Positions 1-7,328 of a DNA stretch of 13,709 nucleotides are shown one piece after another. Within the stretch, counting starts at the first letter, position 1, and each line of letters begins with the position of its first letter. The DNA lies in assembly GCA_009784095.1 (NCBI GenBank), contig WRDL01000028.1:1-13709 (forward strand), read 5' to 3'. Source of the stretch: Coriobacteriia bacterium (GTDB taxonomy: Bacteria; Actinomycetota; Coriobacteriia; WRKU01). The notes beneath the pieces were generated by a model. The model was not told the DNA's origin, ran no database searches, and worked only from the letters and a program-made list of their open reading frames with translations. Both the position numbers and the translations under genes were made by a program.

Positions 1-1461
1 CCACGAGATCTGGGCAAGCAAGCCGATCAGGAGTTCGGAAACTCGGTTGATCTGGGCACAACACGCGAAGAGGATCGATGCAGAGAGTTCGCTCGTCCAT
101 GCGATCGCCGCACCACAGAGCGCGATGGTCAACGTTGTCATCATCAACGGTGCCACGAGCACATTCGAAAGAGGTGCCACAAGGGAGATGAAACCGAACT
201 GTACTGAGGTAAGAGGAGTGGTCATTATGAGAGCCACGAAGGTCAGCGCAACGTTTGTAGTAACTCGAAAAGATAGTCGGGGTATGAGAGCTTGTATCAT
301 CCAGGTTGTGTAGCGCGCGAACAAAGCGATACCGCCAACGGCGAGCACGGACAATGAGAATCCCAGCGAGATCGCCCAAAACGGTTTAGCTACCAAGCAG
401 ACCAGACCGGTGAGGCACAAGGAATTCAACACCGATCCACGTCGCCGCAATACTATGTTCAGTGAGAGCAGTACGAGCATGCCGAGGGAGCGAACTGCAC
501 TCGCCGGGCATCCGGTCAGTATCACGTACAGCAGACACACGACGATCGTTATGATCTGTGAGGCCCGTCTGCTCAGACTCAATGCGCTAAGCGATTTGAG
601 TACGCCGGCAGCCATTACCGCAAAGTGGGCACCGCTCACCGCGAGCAAATGGCTCAAGCCGGTACGTGCGAACTCGTCCTTGAGCTGATCTGATATGCCA
701 CGCCGATCTCCAAGGAGCACGCTTCGTGTGATTCCTTCATGCTCGTTGATCTGTTTGCTCAACGCGCCCAACTTCTCGCGATAGCGATACACCCAGCTGA
801 AAGGTCCAGAGTAGTGATATCGAGATAACGATGACACACTGGTTCGCCCGACCACCTCTTTGGTATAGTTCATGCGTGACGATTCCTTATTCGCGAGTGG
901 GATTATCGTGCTCGATAGTGTTGCGCGCTGCCCCAGCTCGAGAGAGCGCACCCCCTTGCCATAGTAAAGCTGTATGCGCAGCCCTTTTCCTGATCCTGCG
1001 GTGATCCGAGCAGTTTGGACCACCCCGTATCGCGTTGCGATCGCATCTTCTACCGCTTCGATGATCACCGATTCGTCTGGGATTGTGACCACCCGATGGC
1101 AGTTCATTTTCAATGTTTGCGCACCGAGAGCGCCCCAAGAGATTCCGCACACACAGCCCACAATAAGAAGGGCGATAACGTTACGTACTCTTGTAGGGCG
1201 TGCGACTATCACAAGAAAAGCGATTCCTGTAAGTAGTGCGGCTGCTATGAAAGGTCTACAGGAGAAGAGTCGCTCACATAGGGACAGGGGTCCTATGATC
1301 CTCTGCGCGACAGAAAGAACGCCCTCTCCCGGCGCCATCTTACAGAGAGCATCGAGATGATAGTTCAACGTGATCGTAAGACCGATCCAAAACCCTACGA
1401 AGGCGAAAGCAGTCACCGGGAGTGCAGGCCTCAGCGGGAATGGTGGCTCGATACGCGCCAC
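1..1461 (-). CDS. comEC: ComEC/Rec2 DNA-uptake channel protein (partial, C-terminus beyond left edge)
   Basis: This is the membrane channel thought to carry single-stranded DNA across the cytoplasmic membrane in natural transformation. I translated the minus strand by hand from GTG 1461; the frame stays open for exactly 487 codons to the window edge, so the gene is cut by the window and not broken. Hydrophobic helices lie near residues 16-33, 70-87 and 95-113. A region of about residues 120-215 fits the ComEC N-terminal OB-fold. The family signature reads LLGDRRGISDQLK at 249-261, then ARTGLSHLLAVSGAH at 265-279, where His replaces nothing essential but Ala sits in the usual SGLH position. 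LTGCPASAVRS follows at 315-325, then many helices. The metallo-beta-lactamase-like tail expected in many homologues would lie off the edge. The start overlaps the comEA stop (TAGTG), with GAGG 7 nt upstream, so coupled translation is likely. Confidence 0.95.
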   Translation of the reverse strand, partial: MARIEPPFPLRPALPVTAFAFVGFWIGLTITLNYHLDALCKMAPGEGVLSVAQRIIGPLSLCERLFSCRPFIAAALLTGIAFLVIVARPTRVRNVIALLIVGCVCGISWGALGAQTLKMNCHRVVTIPDESVIIEAVEDAIATRYGVVQTARITAGSGKGLRIQLYYGKGVRSLELGQRATLSSTIIPLANKESSRMNYTKEVVGRTSVSSLSRYHYSGPFSWVYRYREKLGALSKQINEHEGITRSVLLGDRRGISDQLKDEFARTGLSHLLAVSGAHFAVMAAGVLKSLSALSLSRRASQIITIVVCLLYVILTGCPASAVRSLGMLVLLSLNIVLRRRGSVLNSLCLTGLVCLVAKPFWAISLGFSLSVLAVGGIALFARYTTWMIQALIPRLSFRVTTNVALTFVALIMTTPLTSVQFGFISLVAPLSNVLVAPLMMTTLTIALCGAAIAWTSELSASILFACCAQINRVSELLIGLLAQISW

Positions 1462-2183
1462 TATTTGACCTCGGCAAGTCCGTCCAGTGCCTCGATCTTC
1501 TTTTCTCCGATTCCTGACACGCGTGCGAGATCGGCAAGTGAACGGAACGGCCCATTAGAGGTACGCTCTGCGATTATCTTCGCGCTCGTTGAAGGACCGA
1601 TGCCCGGCAGTGTCTCGAGAAGAGTTGAATCAGCGGTGTTAATATCGATCAAAGACGTGCTGGTGGTTCCATTCACACTTTGTATCGCAGATGACGCACC
1701 CGTACCGTCAGGACCGATCACTCCATAGGATTGCTCTCCCAGATCACACTCTGCCTCTTCTTTTGTGGGAATGCGTACCTGTGCTCCATCGGAGAGTACC
1801 TGAGCCATGTTAACGCTCTCTGAAGATGCGTTCGTGCTCAGACCTCCGGCTGCTTGCACTGCGTCGATCACGCGTGAATTGAGTGATACTGCATATACCC
1901 CGGGAGCATTTACCGCACCGACCACATGCACGGTGATGAGTGCGCTTTTCTGGTCACTCGTATCTCGCTGGGCAGAACGTTCTTCAGGATCGGACGCCAG
2001 ATCACCCTCTGATACATTTTCGATGGCAAGGATCTGCTTATGTGAAGGAACATCCCTGCGATCAGCGATATAGGAGACCATCCCAACGACGAAGATGAGA
2101 AGTACACAGAGTGTTAATGCTACCGGGCGATTTTGATCTATCCATTGGCGCGCGCTGACCGTTAGGCCTTGATAGGTGGTCAC
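1461..2183 (-). CDS. comEA: ComEA-type competence DNA receptor
   Basis: This is a membrane-anchored double-stranded DNA receptor that passes DNA to ComEC. The 240-residue protein has a short cytoplasmic N-terminus, one membrane anchor at about residues 21-40 and an acidic/polar linker. A SLBB-type domain follows at about 82-140 (VHVVGAVNAPGVY, then AAGG). A low-complexity linker leads to a C-terminal tandem helix-hairpin-helix DNA-binding domain at about 179-240, with LPGIGPSTSAKII at 192-204 and VSGIGEKKI at 222-230. I place the start at GTG 2183 because AAGGAGG (2192-2198) precedes it by 8 nt. The longer frame from GTG 2207 would translate this Shine-Dalgarno sequence as codons and has no good site of its own. 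The 3' end overlaps comEC by 1 nt, so the two form a transformation operon. Inverted repeats lie just upstream. Confidence 0.95.
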   Translation of the reverse strand: MTTYQGLTVSARQWIDQNRPVALTLCVLLIFVVGMVSYIADRRDVPSHKQILAIENVSEGDLASDPEERSAQRDTSDQKSALITVHVVGAVNAPGVYAVSLNSRVIDAVQAAGGLSTNASSESVNMAQVLSDGAQVRIPTKEEAECDLGEQSYGVIGPDGTGASSAIQSVNGTTSTSLIDINTADSTLLETLPGIGPSTSAKIIAERTSNGPFRSLADLARVSGIGEKKIEALDGLAEVK

Positions 2184-2209
2184 GACAGGTTCCTCCTTCG
2201 TTCCCACCT

Positions 2210-2264
2210 TAGCGTAAGTCCATAAGCGCAGACTTAACGCTACCTTAAGACTGAGCTAACTCAG
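2210..2264 (-). promoter_or_regulatory. Two inverted repeats between leuS and comEA
   Basis: The intergenic region holds two potential hairpins. The first has arms AGCGTAAGTC (2211-2220) and GACTTAACGCT (2231-2241). These pair over 10 bp with one bulged base around a 10-nt loop, and one further T-A pair (2210/2242) can be added. The second is CTGAG-CTAA-CTCAG at 2251-2264, a 5-bp stem with a 4-nt loop. Neither has a downstream T-run on the minus strand, so they do not look like intrinsic terminators. The larger one ends about 12 nt upstream of the comEA Shine-Dalgarno sequence, so an operator or an mRNA structure controlling comEA is possible. I cannot define a convincing promoter here. Confidence 0.45.
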
Positions 2265-2289
2265 CTGAAACTCCTGACCTACTGCACGC

Positions 2290-4830
2290 TTATTTGACAA
2301 CGATCGTAATGATCCGATTGGGCACAACGATGAGTTTTACGATCTCCTTGCCCTCGAGATGCGATGCGACCGCTTCTTTCGCGGCAATAGATACGGTCTC
2401 CTCATCAGAATCGGTCGCGACTATAACGCGACCACGCACCTTACCATTCACCTGGACCGGCAATTCGATCTCGTCAGAGACACACAATGACTCATCGAAC
2501 GAGGGCCATGGTTGCGCATGGACGCTCTCGTTCTTGCCCAGCGAGTTCTGCCAGAGCTCCTCACAGATATGGGGAGCGAAAGGAGCCAATACCAAGACCA
2601 TACGTTCTGCGATCTCTCGCATCAGTGACGCGCTCCGTTTTTCGATCGGTACCGCATTCACATAGCCATAAGCAGCGTTGGTCATCTCCATCAATGCCGC
2701 GATCGCGGTATTGAATTGGAATTCATTGATGTCGGTCGTCATCTTCTTGGTGGCAACATGCGCTGCTTGCAGAAGCGCTTTCGCCTCGTCCGTCTGTGTG
2801 TCAGCCTTATCGAGAGAATGCTGAGCACCCTCATCCACGACAGAGGAATCAACGAAGCGCCACACACGATTAAGGAATCGATACATGCCCTCGACACCTT
2901 CATAGGACCACTCAAGATCCTTATCGGGCGGTGCCATGAACAGGATGTAGGTGCGCAAGCAATCCGCGCCAAATTCGCTGACGATCTCTTCGGGGGCAAC
3001 GACATTGCCCCTCGATTTGCTCATCGTCGTACCATCGAGCTTGACCATACCTTGCGTCAACAGATTGGTGAACGGCTCGTCGAATCCGACCATACCCATA
3101 TCTTTAAGGACCTTGGTGAAGAATCGTGAGTACAACAAGTGCAAGATCGCATGCTCGATGCCTCCGATGTATTGATCGACCTCCATCCAGTAATCGACAT
3201 TGTCACGCGCGAACATCTCCTGATCATTGTGAGCATCACAAAAGCGCAGGTAGTACCAGCTCGAACAGGTGAACGTGTCCATCGTATCGGTCTCACGTCG
3301 ACCAGGTCCTCCGCATTGAGGGCAGATGCACTCATAGAATTGAGGGCAGTCAGCGAGTGTCTCCCCCTTCGTAACATCGATATCGAGTGGAAGGATGACC
3401 GGGAGGTCCTCGAGAGGTACTGCGACGATGCCACAGGTGTCGCAGTAGATCATCGGGATCGGATTACCCCAGTACCTCTGCCTTGAGATAAGCCATTCAC
3501 GCAGGCGGTAATTGATCGCGCTTCTTCCCTGACCGCGCTCTTCGAGCCATTCGGTCACCGCATTGACCGCCTCGCTTCCCTTACCCCCTCGCATCCCGGT
3601 GAACGAGTCGGATTGCACGAGCGTACCTTCTGCAGCCATCGCTTCTTGCCAGGGTACGTCGTTGAGCACGAGTTCGGTCTGACCATGCAACTCTTCAAGC
3701 AACGGATCATCGTCTGCAAGAACGACCGGCGGTATCGGTAGATCATATTTGCGCGCGAACTCGAAGTCACGTTGATCTCCACTAGGCACCGCCATAACAG
3801 CGCCGGTCCCATAGTCCATCAAGACATAATTGGCGACCCAGATGGGAATCTTCATATTATTGACCGGGTTGATGACAAAGCGTCCGGTGAACGCACCGTT
3901 CTTGTCCGCTAGTCCACTTTCACGATCGACCGCGGTCTCTTTCGCGCTCTTTTTGATGACGTCTGTTACCGGGTCCTCGTATACGGTGCCCTCAACGAAT
4001 CGTCCTACATCGGGGTGCTCGGGTGAGAGCAAGAAGAATGATGCGCCGAATAAAGTGTCCGGTCTCGTCGTAAAGACCGTGATGATCTCATCGGTCGCGT
4101 TGCCTTGCGCGTCGCACAATGTGAAGTCGACCTCACAACCTTCGCTGCGTCCGATCCAATTCTCTTGCATGACTTTGACGCGCTCGGGCCAACCGGTCAG
4201 AGTATCGAGATCTTCGAGCAGTTTATCTGCATACTCGGTGATCTTGAAGTACCACTGCTCGAGCTCGCGCTTCTCGACCACCGTCTTGCAGCGCCAACAG
4301 TGCCCATCGGTCCCTTCGACCTGCTCGTTCGCAAGGACCGTTGCGCACTCAGGACACCAGTTGACCGGTGAGCTTTTTCGCTCGACCAGGCCGCGTTCAA
4401 AGCATTTCAGGAAGAACCACTGACCCCATCGATAGTAATCGGGGTCACAGGTTCGAAGCATGCGATCCCAGTCATAGCTGAATGCCATGCGTTTCATGGA
4501 GGATGCTTGCTTGTCGATGTTGGAATAGGTCCAGGTCGCTGGGTGAGAATTATTCTTGATCGCCGCATTCTCTGCCGGCATTCCGAACGCATCCCAACCA
4601 ATCGGGTGGAGTACATTGAAGCCACTCATGCGAGCGTGACGCGCGACCACATCACCGATCGAGTAATTGCGTGCATGACCCATATGAATGTCTCCCGAGG
4701 GATAAGGGAACATCTCGAGAACGTACTTTTTGGGTTTGCTTGGATCTTCCGTGACCTCGTTGGCACCTGATCGCTCCCAAACCTCTTGCCATTTCGGTTC
4801 GATCTCAGCTGGATTATACTCTCGGGCCAT
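2290..4830 (-). CDS. leuS: Leucyl-tRNA synthetase
   Basis: Cytoplasmic class Ia synthetase that charges tRNA-Leu with leucine. The 846-residue length is normal for bacterial LeuRS. The HIGH-type motif is HMGH at 49-52 and the KMSKS-type loop is TMSKS ending at 606. The CP1 editing domain carries the threonine-rich TTRPDT at 254-259 and AVPSGDQRD at 347-355. The aspartate of that last motif is kept, but Gly351 stands where many homologues (for example E. coli, GHD) have His. Two likely zinc sites are visible: CPEC (159-162) with CWRC (178-181), and CDTC (463-466) with CPQC (503-506). CSSWYYLRF (522-530) and the C-terminal region ending in VVPNRIITIVVK are typical. ATG 4830 is preceded by AAGGAG with a 6-nt spacer. 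It stands between a tRNA-Ala gene and comEA, with its own upstream region. Confidence 0.98.
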   Translation of the reverse strand: MAREYNPAEIEPKWQEVWERSGANEVTEDPSKPKKYVLEMFPYPSGDIHMGHARNYSIGDVVARHARMSGFNVLHPIGWDAFGMPAENAAIKNNSHPATWTYSNIDKQASSMKRMAFSYDWDRMLRTCDPDYYRWGQWFFLKCFERGLVERKSSPVNWCPECATVLANEQVEGTDGHCWRCKTVVEKRELEQWYFKITEYADKLLEDLDTLTGWPERVKVMQENWIGRSEGCEVDFTLCDAQGNATDEIITVFTTRPDTLFGASFFLLSPEHPDVGRFVEGTVYEDPVTDVIKKSAKETAVDRESGLADKNGAFTGRFVINPVNNMKIPIWVANYVLMDYGTGAVMAVPSGDQRDFEFARKYDLPIPPVVLADDDPLLEELHGQTELVLNDVPWQEAMAAEGTLVQSDSFTGMRGGKGSEAVNAVTEWLEERGQGRSAINYRLREWLISRQRYWGNPIPMIYCDTCGIVAVPLEDLPVILPLDIDVTKGETLADCPQFYECICPQCGGPGRRETDTMDTFTCSSWYYLRFCDAHNDQEMFARDNVDYWMEVDQYIGGIEHAILHLLYSRFFTKVLKDMGMVGFDEPFTNLLTQGMVKLDGTTMSKSRGNVVAPEEIVSEFGADCLRTYILFMAPPDKDLEWSYEGVEGMYRFLNRVWRFVDSSVVDEGAQHSLDKADTQTDEAKALLQAAHVATKKMTTDINEFQFNTAIAALMEMTNAAYGYVNAVPIEKRSASLMREIAERMVLVLAPFAPHICEELWQNSLGKNESVHAQPWPSFDESLCVSDEIELPVQVNGKVRGRVIVATDSDEETVSIAAKEAVASHLEGKEIVKLIVVPNRIITIVVK

Positions 4831-4832
4831 GT

Positions 4833-4907
4833 TCAGCTCCTTGTAATAAACTTGCTCTCTATCGTCTTTATGTAGTGTAGCACTACCGATAAAAAAGCAG
4901 GTCGCAC
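4833..4907 (-). CDS. Candidate 24-codon leader ORF upstream of leuS
   Basis: A strong AGGAGG (4916-4921) lies 8 nt before GTG 4907. It opens a 24-codon frame beginning MRPAFLSVVL and ending at TGA 4833-4835, two bases before the leuS ATG. It contains two Leu codons, TTA and CTA, which are minority codons nearby (I counted one TTA and four CTA in the 487 codons of comEC). The Shine-Dalgarno sequence lies in the loop of the tRNA-Ala terminator and the start codon abuts its 3' arm. This is not the classical attenuator order, in which the peptide precedes the terminator. It could be translated only on readthrough RNA and may be chance. Confidence 0.3.
   Translation of the reverse strand: MRPAFLSVVLHYIKTIESKFITRS
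4872..4886 (-). promoter_or_regulatory. Possible extended -10 of leuS within a small hairpin
   Basis: TGC-TACACT on the minus strand (4874-4882) matches an extended -10 element and would start transcription about 35-40 nt upstream of the leuS ATG, after the tRNA terminator. No good -35 is visible at 16-18 nt. The same bases form a perfect 6-bp inverted repeat, GTAGTG-CTA-CACTAC. leuS needs some promoter here if the tRNA terminator is efficient, but this assignment is weak. Confidence 0.3.
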
Positions 4908-4933
4908 GTGAGTTACCTCCTGTTCGACCTGCT
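4891..4933 (-). terminator. Intrinsic terminator of the tRNA-Ala transcript
   Basis: On the minus strand, AGCAGGTCG (4933-4925) and CGACCTGCT (4904-4896) form a perfect 9-bp stem around a 20-nt loop. The stem is followed directly by a T-run (4896-4891) and preceded by an A-run. It begins 10 nt after the tRNA CCA end. The loop unusually carries AGGAGG, a full Shine-Dalgarno sequence. Confidence 0.85.
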
Positions 4934-4942
4934 GCTTTTCCT

Positions 4943-5018
4943 TGGTGGAGCTTACCGGGATCGAACCGGTGACCTCATGGCTGCCAGCCATGCGCTCTCC
5001 CAGCTGAGCTAAAGCCCC
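4943..5018 (-). tRNA. tRNA-Ala (anticodon GGC)
   Basis: A 76-nt cloverleaf with the 3' CCA encoded. The acceptor stem is GGGGCTT paired with AAGCTCC, including the G3:U70 wobble that is the known identity element for alanyl-tRNA synthetase. The D arm contains TAGCTCAGCTGGGAGAGC. The anticodon stem CATGG/CCATG closes the loop CTGGCAG, giving anticodon GGC. The T arm contains GGTTCGATCC. It reads Ala GCC and GCU codons. It has its own promoter and terminator, so it is a single-tRNA transcription unit. Confidence 0.98.
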
Positions 5019-5035
5019 TTTTTGTTGCAGACGCT

Positions 5036-5065
5036 AGTATATCAGAATCGACGCGCACAAGTTAA
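5036..5065 (-). promoter_or_regulatory. Promoter of tRNA-Ala
   Basis: On the minus strand, -35 TTAACT (5065-5060) and -10 TATACT (5041-5036) are separated by 18 nt. The -10 is preceded by TGA, giving an extended -10. Transcription would begin about 7 nt further on, roughly 10-12 nt before the mature tRNA 5' end at 5018. It lies between the eamA stop (5109) and the tRNA. I see no convincing terminator for the upstream operon in 5066-5108. Confidence 0.7.
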
Positions 5066-5108
5066 GAGCGTGCTTGAGTCATGCCGTTGCGTCGTCCTCC
5101 CGAAGACC

Positions 5109-6080
5109 TTACTGGTCATCGATCATGACGATCGGGCCTTCAAGTGAGGGCTCGGTCGTCGTCTTCTCGATGCCCCATAGCTCACTGAGTATCATCGCAC
5201 CAAGCATTAATGTTGATCCTATCAGTTCGTGCCTCAGCACAAATCCGGCTGCGAACCAGCCGAAGATCCCCCCGAAGGCCGGCTCGCTCACGAGTATCAA
5301 TGCTACGCGTGCCGGTACCATCACCTGTTGAGCCCACGTCTGGATCGCGAAGGCGAACGCACTTGCAAAGACTCCGCAGATTATGATCGCGGACCAGATT
5401 TCGAATCCTTGAGGAAAAGATGCGTGCTCATGGGTCACGACCGACATAGACGCGCATATGAGCGTGACGATCGTCAATTGGATGAACGTCATCAGAACGG
5501 TACTATACGACTCATCGGCTCGTCCCAAGATGAGCATGTGGATCGTGTAGGCGACAGAACAGATGACCACCATAGTGTCGCCCCAGACCCAATAGGATTG
5601 TCCCGAGTCAGACCCCAATCCCGAAAGAAACCAGAGGCCTATCATCGCGAAAATGATACCGAAAAAGATCCCCGGACTCGGTCGCTGCTTGCTCAAGAGG
5701 AATTGACTGAGCGGCACCAACACGACGTAGAGACCGGTGATGAATGCGGCGCGTGCCGGTGTCGTACCTCCTTGCGTAGCAGGGATCAACCCATAGGTCT
5801 GAAAGATATAACCGAGAGAGAGGAATACCCCGGCAAACAGCGCGATATTGAGAGAAGGGCGATGGAGATTTGCGAGCGAGCGCATGAGAGGTTTGGCACA
5901 TAGCAGACCGAATGAAATGGTCGCGATCAAAAAGCGCCACCCCAGGAAAGCGAAGACCGGATAACTCTCAAGTACATGGTGCGTGAGTACGAATGTCGCA
6001 CCCCACACCATCGCGACACAAAGCAGACCAAGTGCCGCCAATCGAGGACTATTGAACAATTTTTCGGAGGTCGGGCTCAT
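5109..6080 (-). CDS. EamA/DMT-family permease, probable metabolite exporter
   Basis: A 323-residue integral membrane protein of the drug/metabolite transporter superfamily, with about ten helices in two EamA repeats (about residues 15-152 and 165-303). Family features are WGATF at 26-30, GGTTPARAAFITGLYVVLVP at 104-123, WAQQ at 249-252 and RVALILVSEPAFGGIFGW at 258-275. The substrate cannot be told from sequence; relatives export amino acids, sugars or nucleotide derivatives, and I do not assign one. The ATG overlaps the yqeK stop (ATGA). The only purine-rich site (GAGGT) directly abuts the ATG, too close to work well, so translation probably depends on ribosomes finishing yqeK. The hydrophilic C-terminal tail (about 305-323) is acidic. 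It is the last gene of the operon before the tRNA promoter. Confidence 0.93.
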   Translation of the reverse strand: MSPTSEKLFNSPRLAALGLLCVAMVWGATFVLTHHVLESYPVFAFLGWRFLIATISFGLLCAKPLMRSLANLHRPSLNIALFAGVFLSLGYIFQTYGLIPATQGGTTPARAAFITGLYVVLVPLSQFLLSKQRPSPGIFFGIIFAMIGLWFLSGLGSDSGQSYWVWGDTMVVICSVAYTIHMLILGRADESYSTVLMTFIQLTIVTLICASMSVVTHEHASFPQGFEIWSAIIICGVFASAFAFAIQTWAQQVMVPARVALILVSEPAFGGIFGWFAAGFVLRHELIGSTLMLGAMILSELWGIEKTTTEPSLEGPIVMIDDQ

Positions 6081-6685
6081 ACCTCATGCTGGGTATCATC
6101 TCGCTGATCCTCAAGGATTATCCAGTTCCACACCTTAAGTGTCGTCGGATGCATCGCCTTGTTGTCGATCACCAACTCGTAGAGCGATTGCCTATAGCAG
6201 AGCCGGAAGAGTGTATTGAGATCGACGACACCGGCTTTTCTGCGTAGATCGTTGATGCGCCTGAAGTTGCGTCCCGGCTCGATCGAATCCGATATGAAGA
6301 TCACTTTGTCGAGGTCGGACATGGGGACGGCTCCGACGGTATGCTTCTCGATCGCGGAGAGGATCTCAGGCTTTATCTCCGGAAACTTTTTTGCAACACT
6401 GATCGCACCGGTCTTCGCATGAAGGAGGCGTGGGCGTTCTTGGTAGACTTTGGTGATCTTGATACCATGTTTTTCAGCATCAGCAAGAAGCTGCTTGCTC
6501 GTGCGACATCGATCCCAGTCATGCAACATACCCGCCAAGAACGCGTCTTGTGGATCTTGACCGTATATCGTAGCGAGTGTTTGCGCCATCGTCGCGACCC
6601 CAAGAGAATGCTTATAACCCGCTTTATCCAGACGTTGCGCAAGCGCTCTCTCAGCACGAATCACCAGCGGTTTCTGTTTAGCCAT
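6077..6685 (-). CDS. yqeK: YqeK-type HD-domain symmetrical Ap4A hydrolase
   Basis: A 202-residue HD-superfamily protein. YqeK enzymes hydrolyse diadenosine tetraphosphate symmetrically to two ADP. The metal-binding pattern is visible: His26 in YKHSLGV, His55-Asp56 in LHDWD, His89 in LLHAK, His115 in EKHTVG and Asp133 in ISDSIEPGR. Some motif neighbours differ from common forms (DWDR where many have DxAK; ISDSIEP for xADxIEP), but the metal ligands are all present. ATG 6685 is preceded by AGAGGA at a good distance. It lies 37 nt after nadD and overlaps eamA by 4 nt. The nadD-yqeK pair is common in Gram-positive bacteria and usually continues with rsfS, which is missing here. The alternative label is a generic HD hydrolase, since activity is inferred from family. 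Confidence 0.9.
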   Translation of the reverse strand: MAKQKPLVIRAERALAQRLDKAGYKHSLGVATMAQTLATIYGQDPQDAFLAGMLHDWDRCRTSKQLLADAEKHGIKITKVYQERPRLLHAKTGAISVAKKFPEIKPEILSAIEKHTVGAVPMSDLDKVIFISDSIEPGRNFRRINDLRRKAGVVDLNTLFRLCYRQSLYELVIDNKAMHPTTLKVWNWIILEDQRDDTQHEV

Positions 6686-6722
6686 CGATCATCCTCTGTC
6701 TCGCATAGTGTTTGATTTCGCC

Positions 6723-7328
6723 TTACTTCCCAGTATACAAGTTGTGAGCACGAATGTAGTCGGCGACCCCATCGGTCACCAGATATCTGACATCTCTCCC
6801 CTGCTCGACACGATGCCGCACATCGGTCGAAGAGACCGCGAGCGCCGGCACCTCGAGATAGCGGATGTCGAATTTCTCCTCGGCATGCTCGTGGCGCTGT
6901 TGCGCCTGCTCGATAGTATATCCTGGGCGGGTCGCTCCCACCAGAATTGTCATCTCGGCGAGTTCGTGCGCATCCTTCCATTCGATGATCTCGAACAACG
7001 CATCTGCTCCCGTTATGAAGTAGAATTCTACATCTTCCGGATAGACGTTATGCAGGTGACGCAATGTGTCGACCGTGTACGTCACCTTCTTGCGCTTTAC
7101 TTCGTAATCGCTCGCTTCAAAGTGAGGATTATCGCGGATTGCAATCTCGACCATTTCTAATCGCTGTCCTGCCGGGGTCACATGCCTCTGTTTGAGTGGA
7201 TGCTTTCCAGCCACCATGAAGATCACTTTATCGAGATCGAAGCGCTCATAGACCTCTTGTGCGGTGACCAGGTGCCCGATGTGGATCGGATCGAACGTCC
7301 CACCCATGATTCCTATACGTTGAGTCAC
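6723..7328 (-). CDS. nadD: Nicotinate-nucleotide adenylyltransferase
   Basis: Transfers AMP from ATP to nicotinate mononucleotide to give deamido-NAD, a step in NAD synthesis. With GTG 7328 as start the 201-residue protein begins MTQRIGIMGG, close to the usual NadD N-terminus. The nucleotidyltransferase signature GGTFDPIHIGH is at 9-19, TGADA at 106-110 and the SSTDVR motif at 166-171, all typical. The longest frame would start at ATG 7355, but that codon has no Shine-Dalgarno sequence and adds nine residues unlike the family. GTG 7328 overlaps the proA stop as GTGA, with an AGGA upstream, though at a long spacing. The overlap suggests coupled translation with proA. The gene follows proBA and precedes yqeK. 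Confidence 0.95.
   Translation of the reverse strand: MTQRIGIMGGTFDPIHIGHLVTAQEVYERFDLDKVIFMVAGKHPLKQRHVTPAGQRLEMVEIAIRDNPHFEASDYEVKRKKVTYTVDTLRHLHNVYPEDVEFYFITGADALFEIIEWKDAHELAEMTILVGATRPGYTIEQAQQRHEHAEEKFDIRYLEVPALAVSSTDVRHRVEQGRDVRYLVTDGVADYIRAHNLYTGK

Noticed and set aside
1..1461. comEC as a frameshifted pseudogene, suggested by several short ORFs in other frames
   Set aside because: One minus-strand frame from GTG 1461 is open through all 487 codons to the edge and carries the ComEC motifs; the short ORFs are shadows.
2184..2207. Longer comEA beginning at GTG 2207
   Set aside because: It would translate the AAGGAGG ribosome site that serves GTG 2183 and has no good site of its own.
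2251..2264. Intrinsic terminator for leuS
   Set aside because: The stem is only 5 bp and no T-run follows on the minus strand.
4831..4942. T-box riboswitch controlling leuS
   Set aside because: The leader is only about 110 nt, with no T-box consensus or specifier stem that I can recognise.
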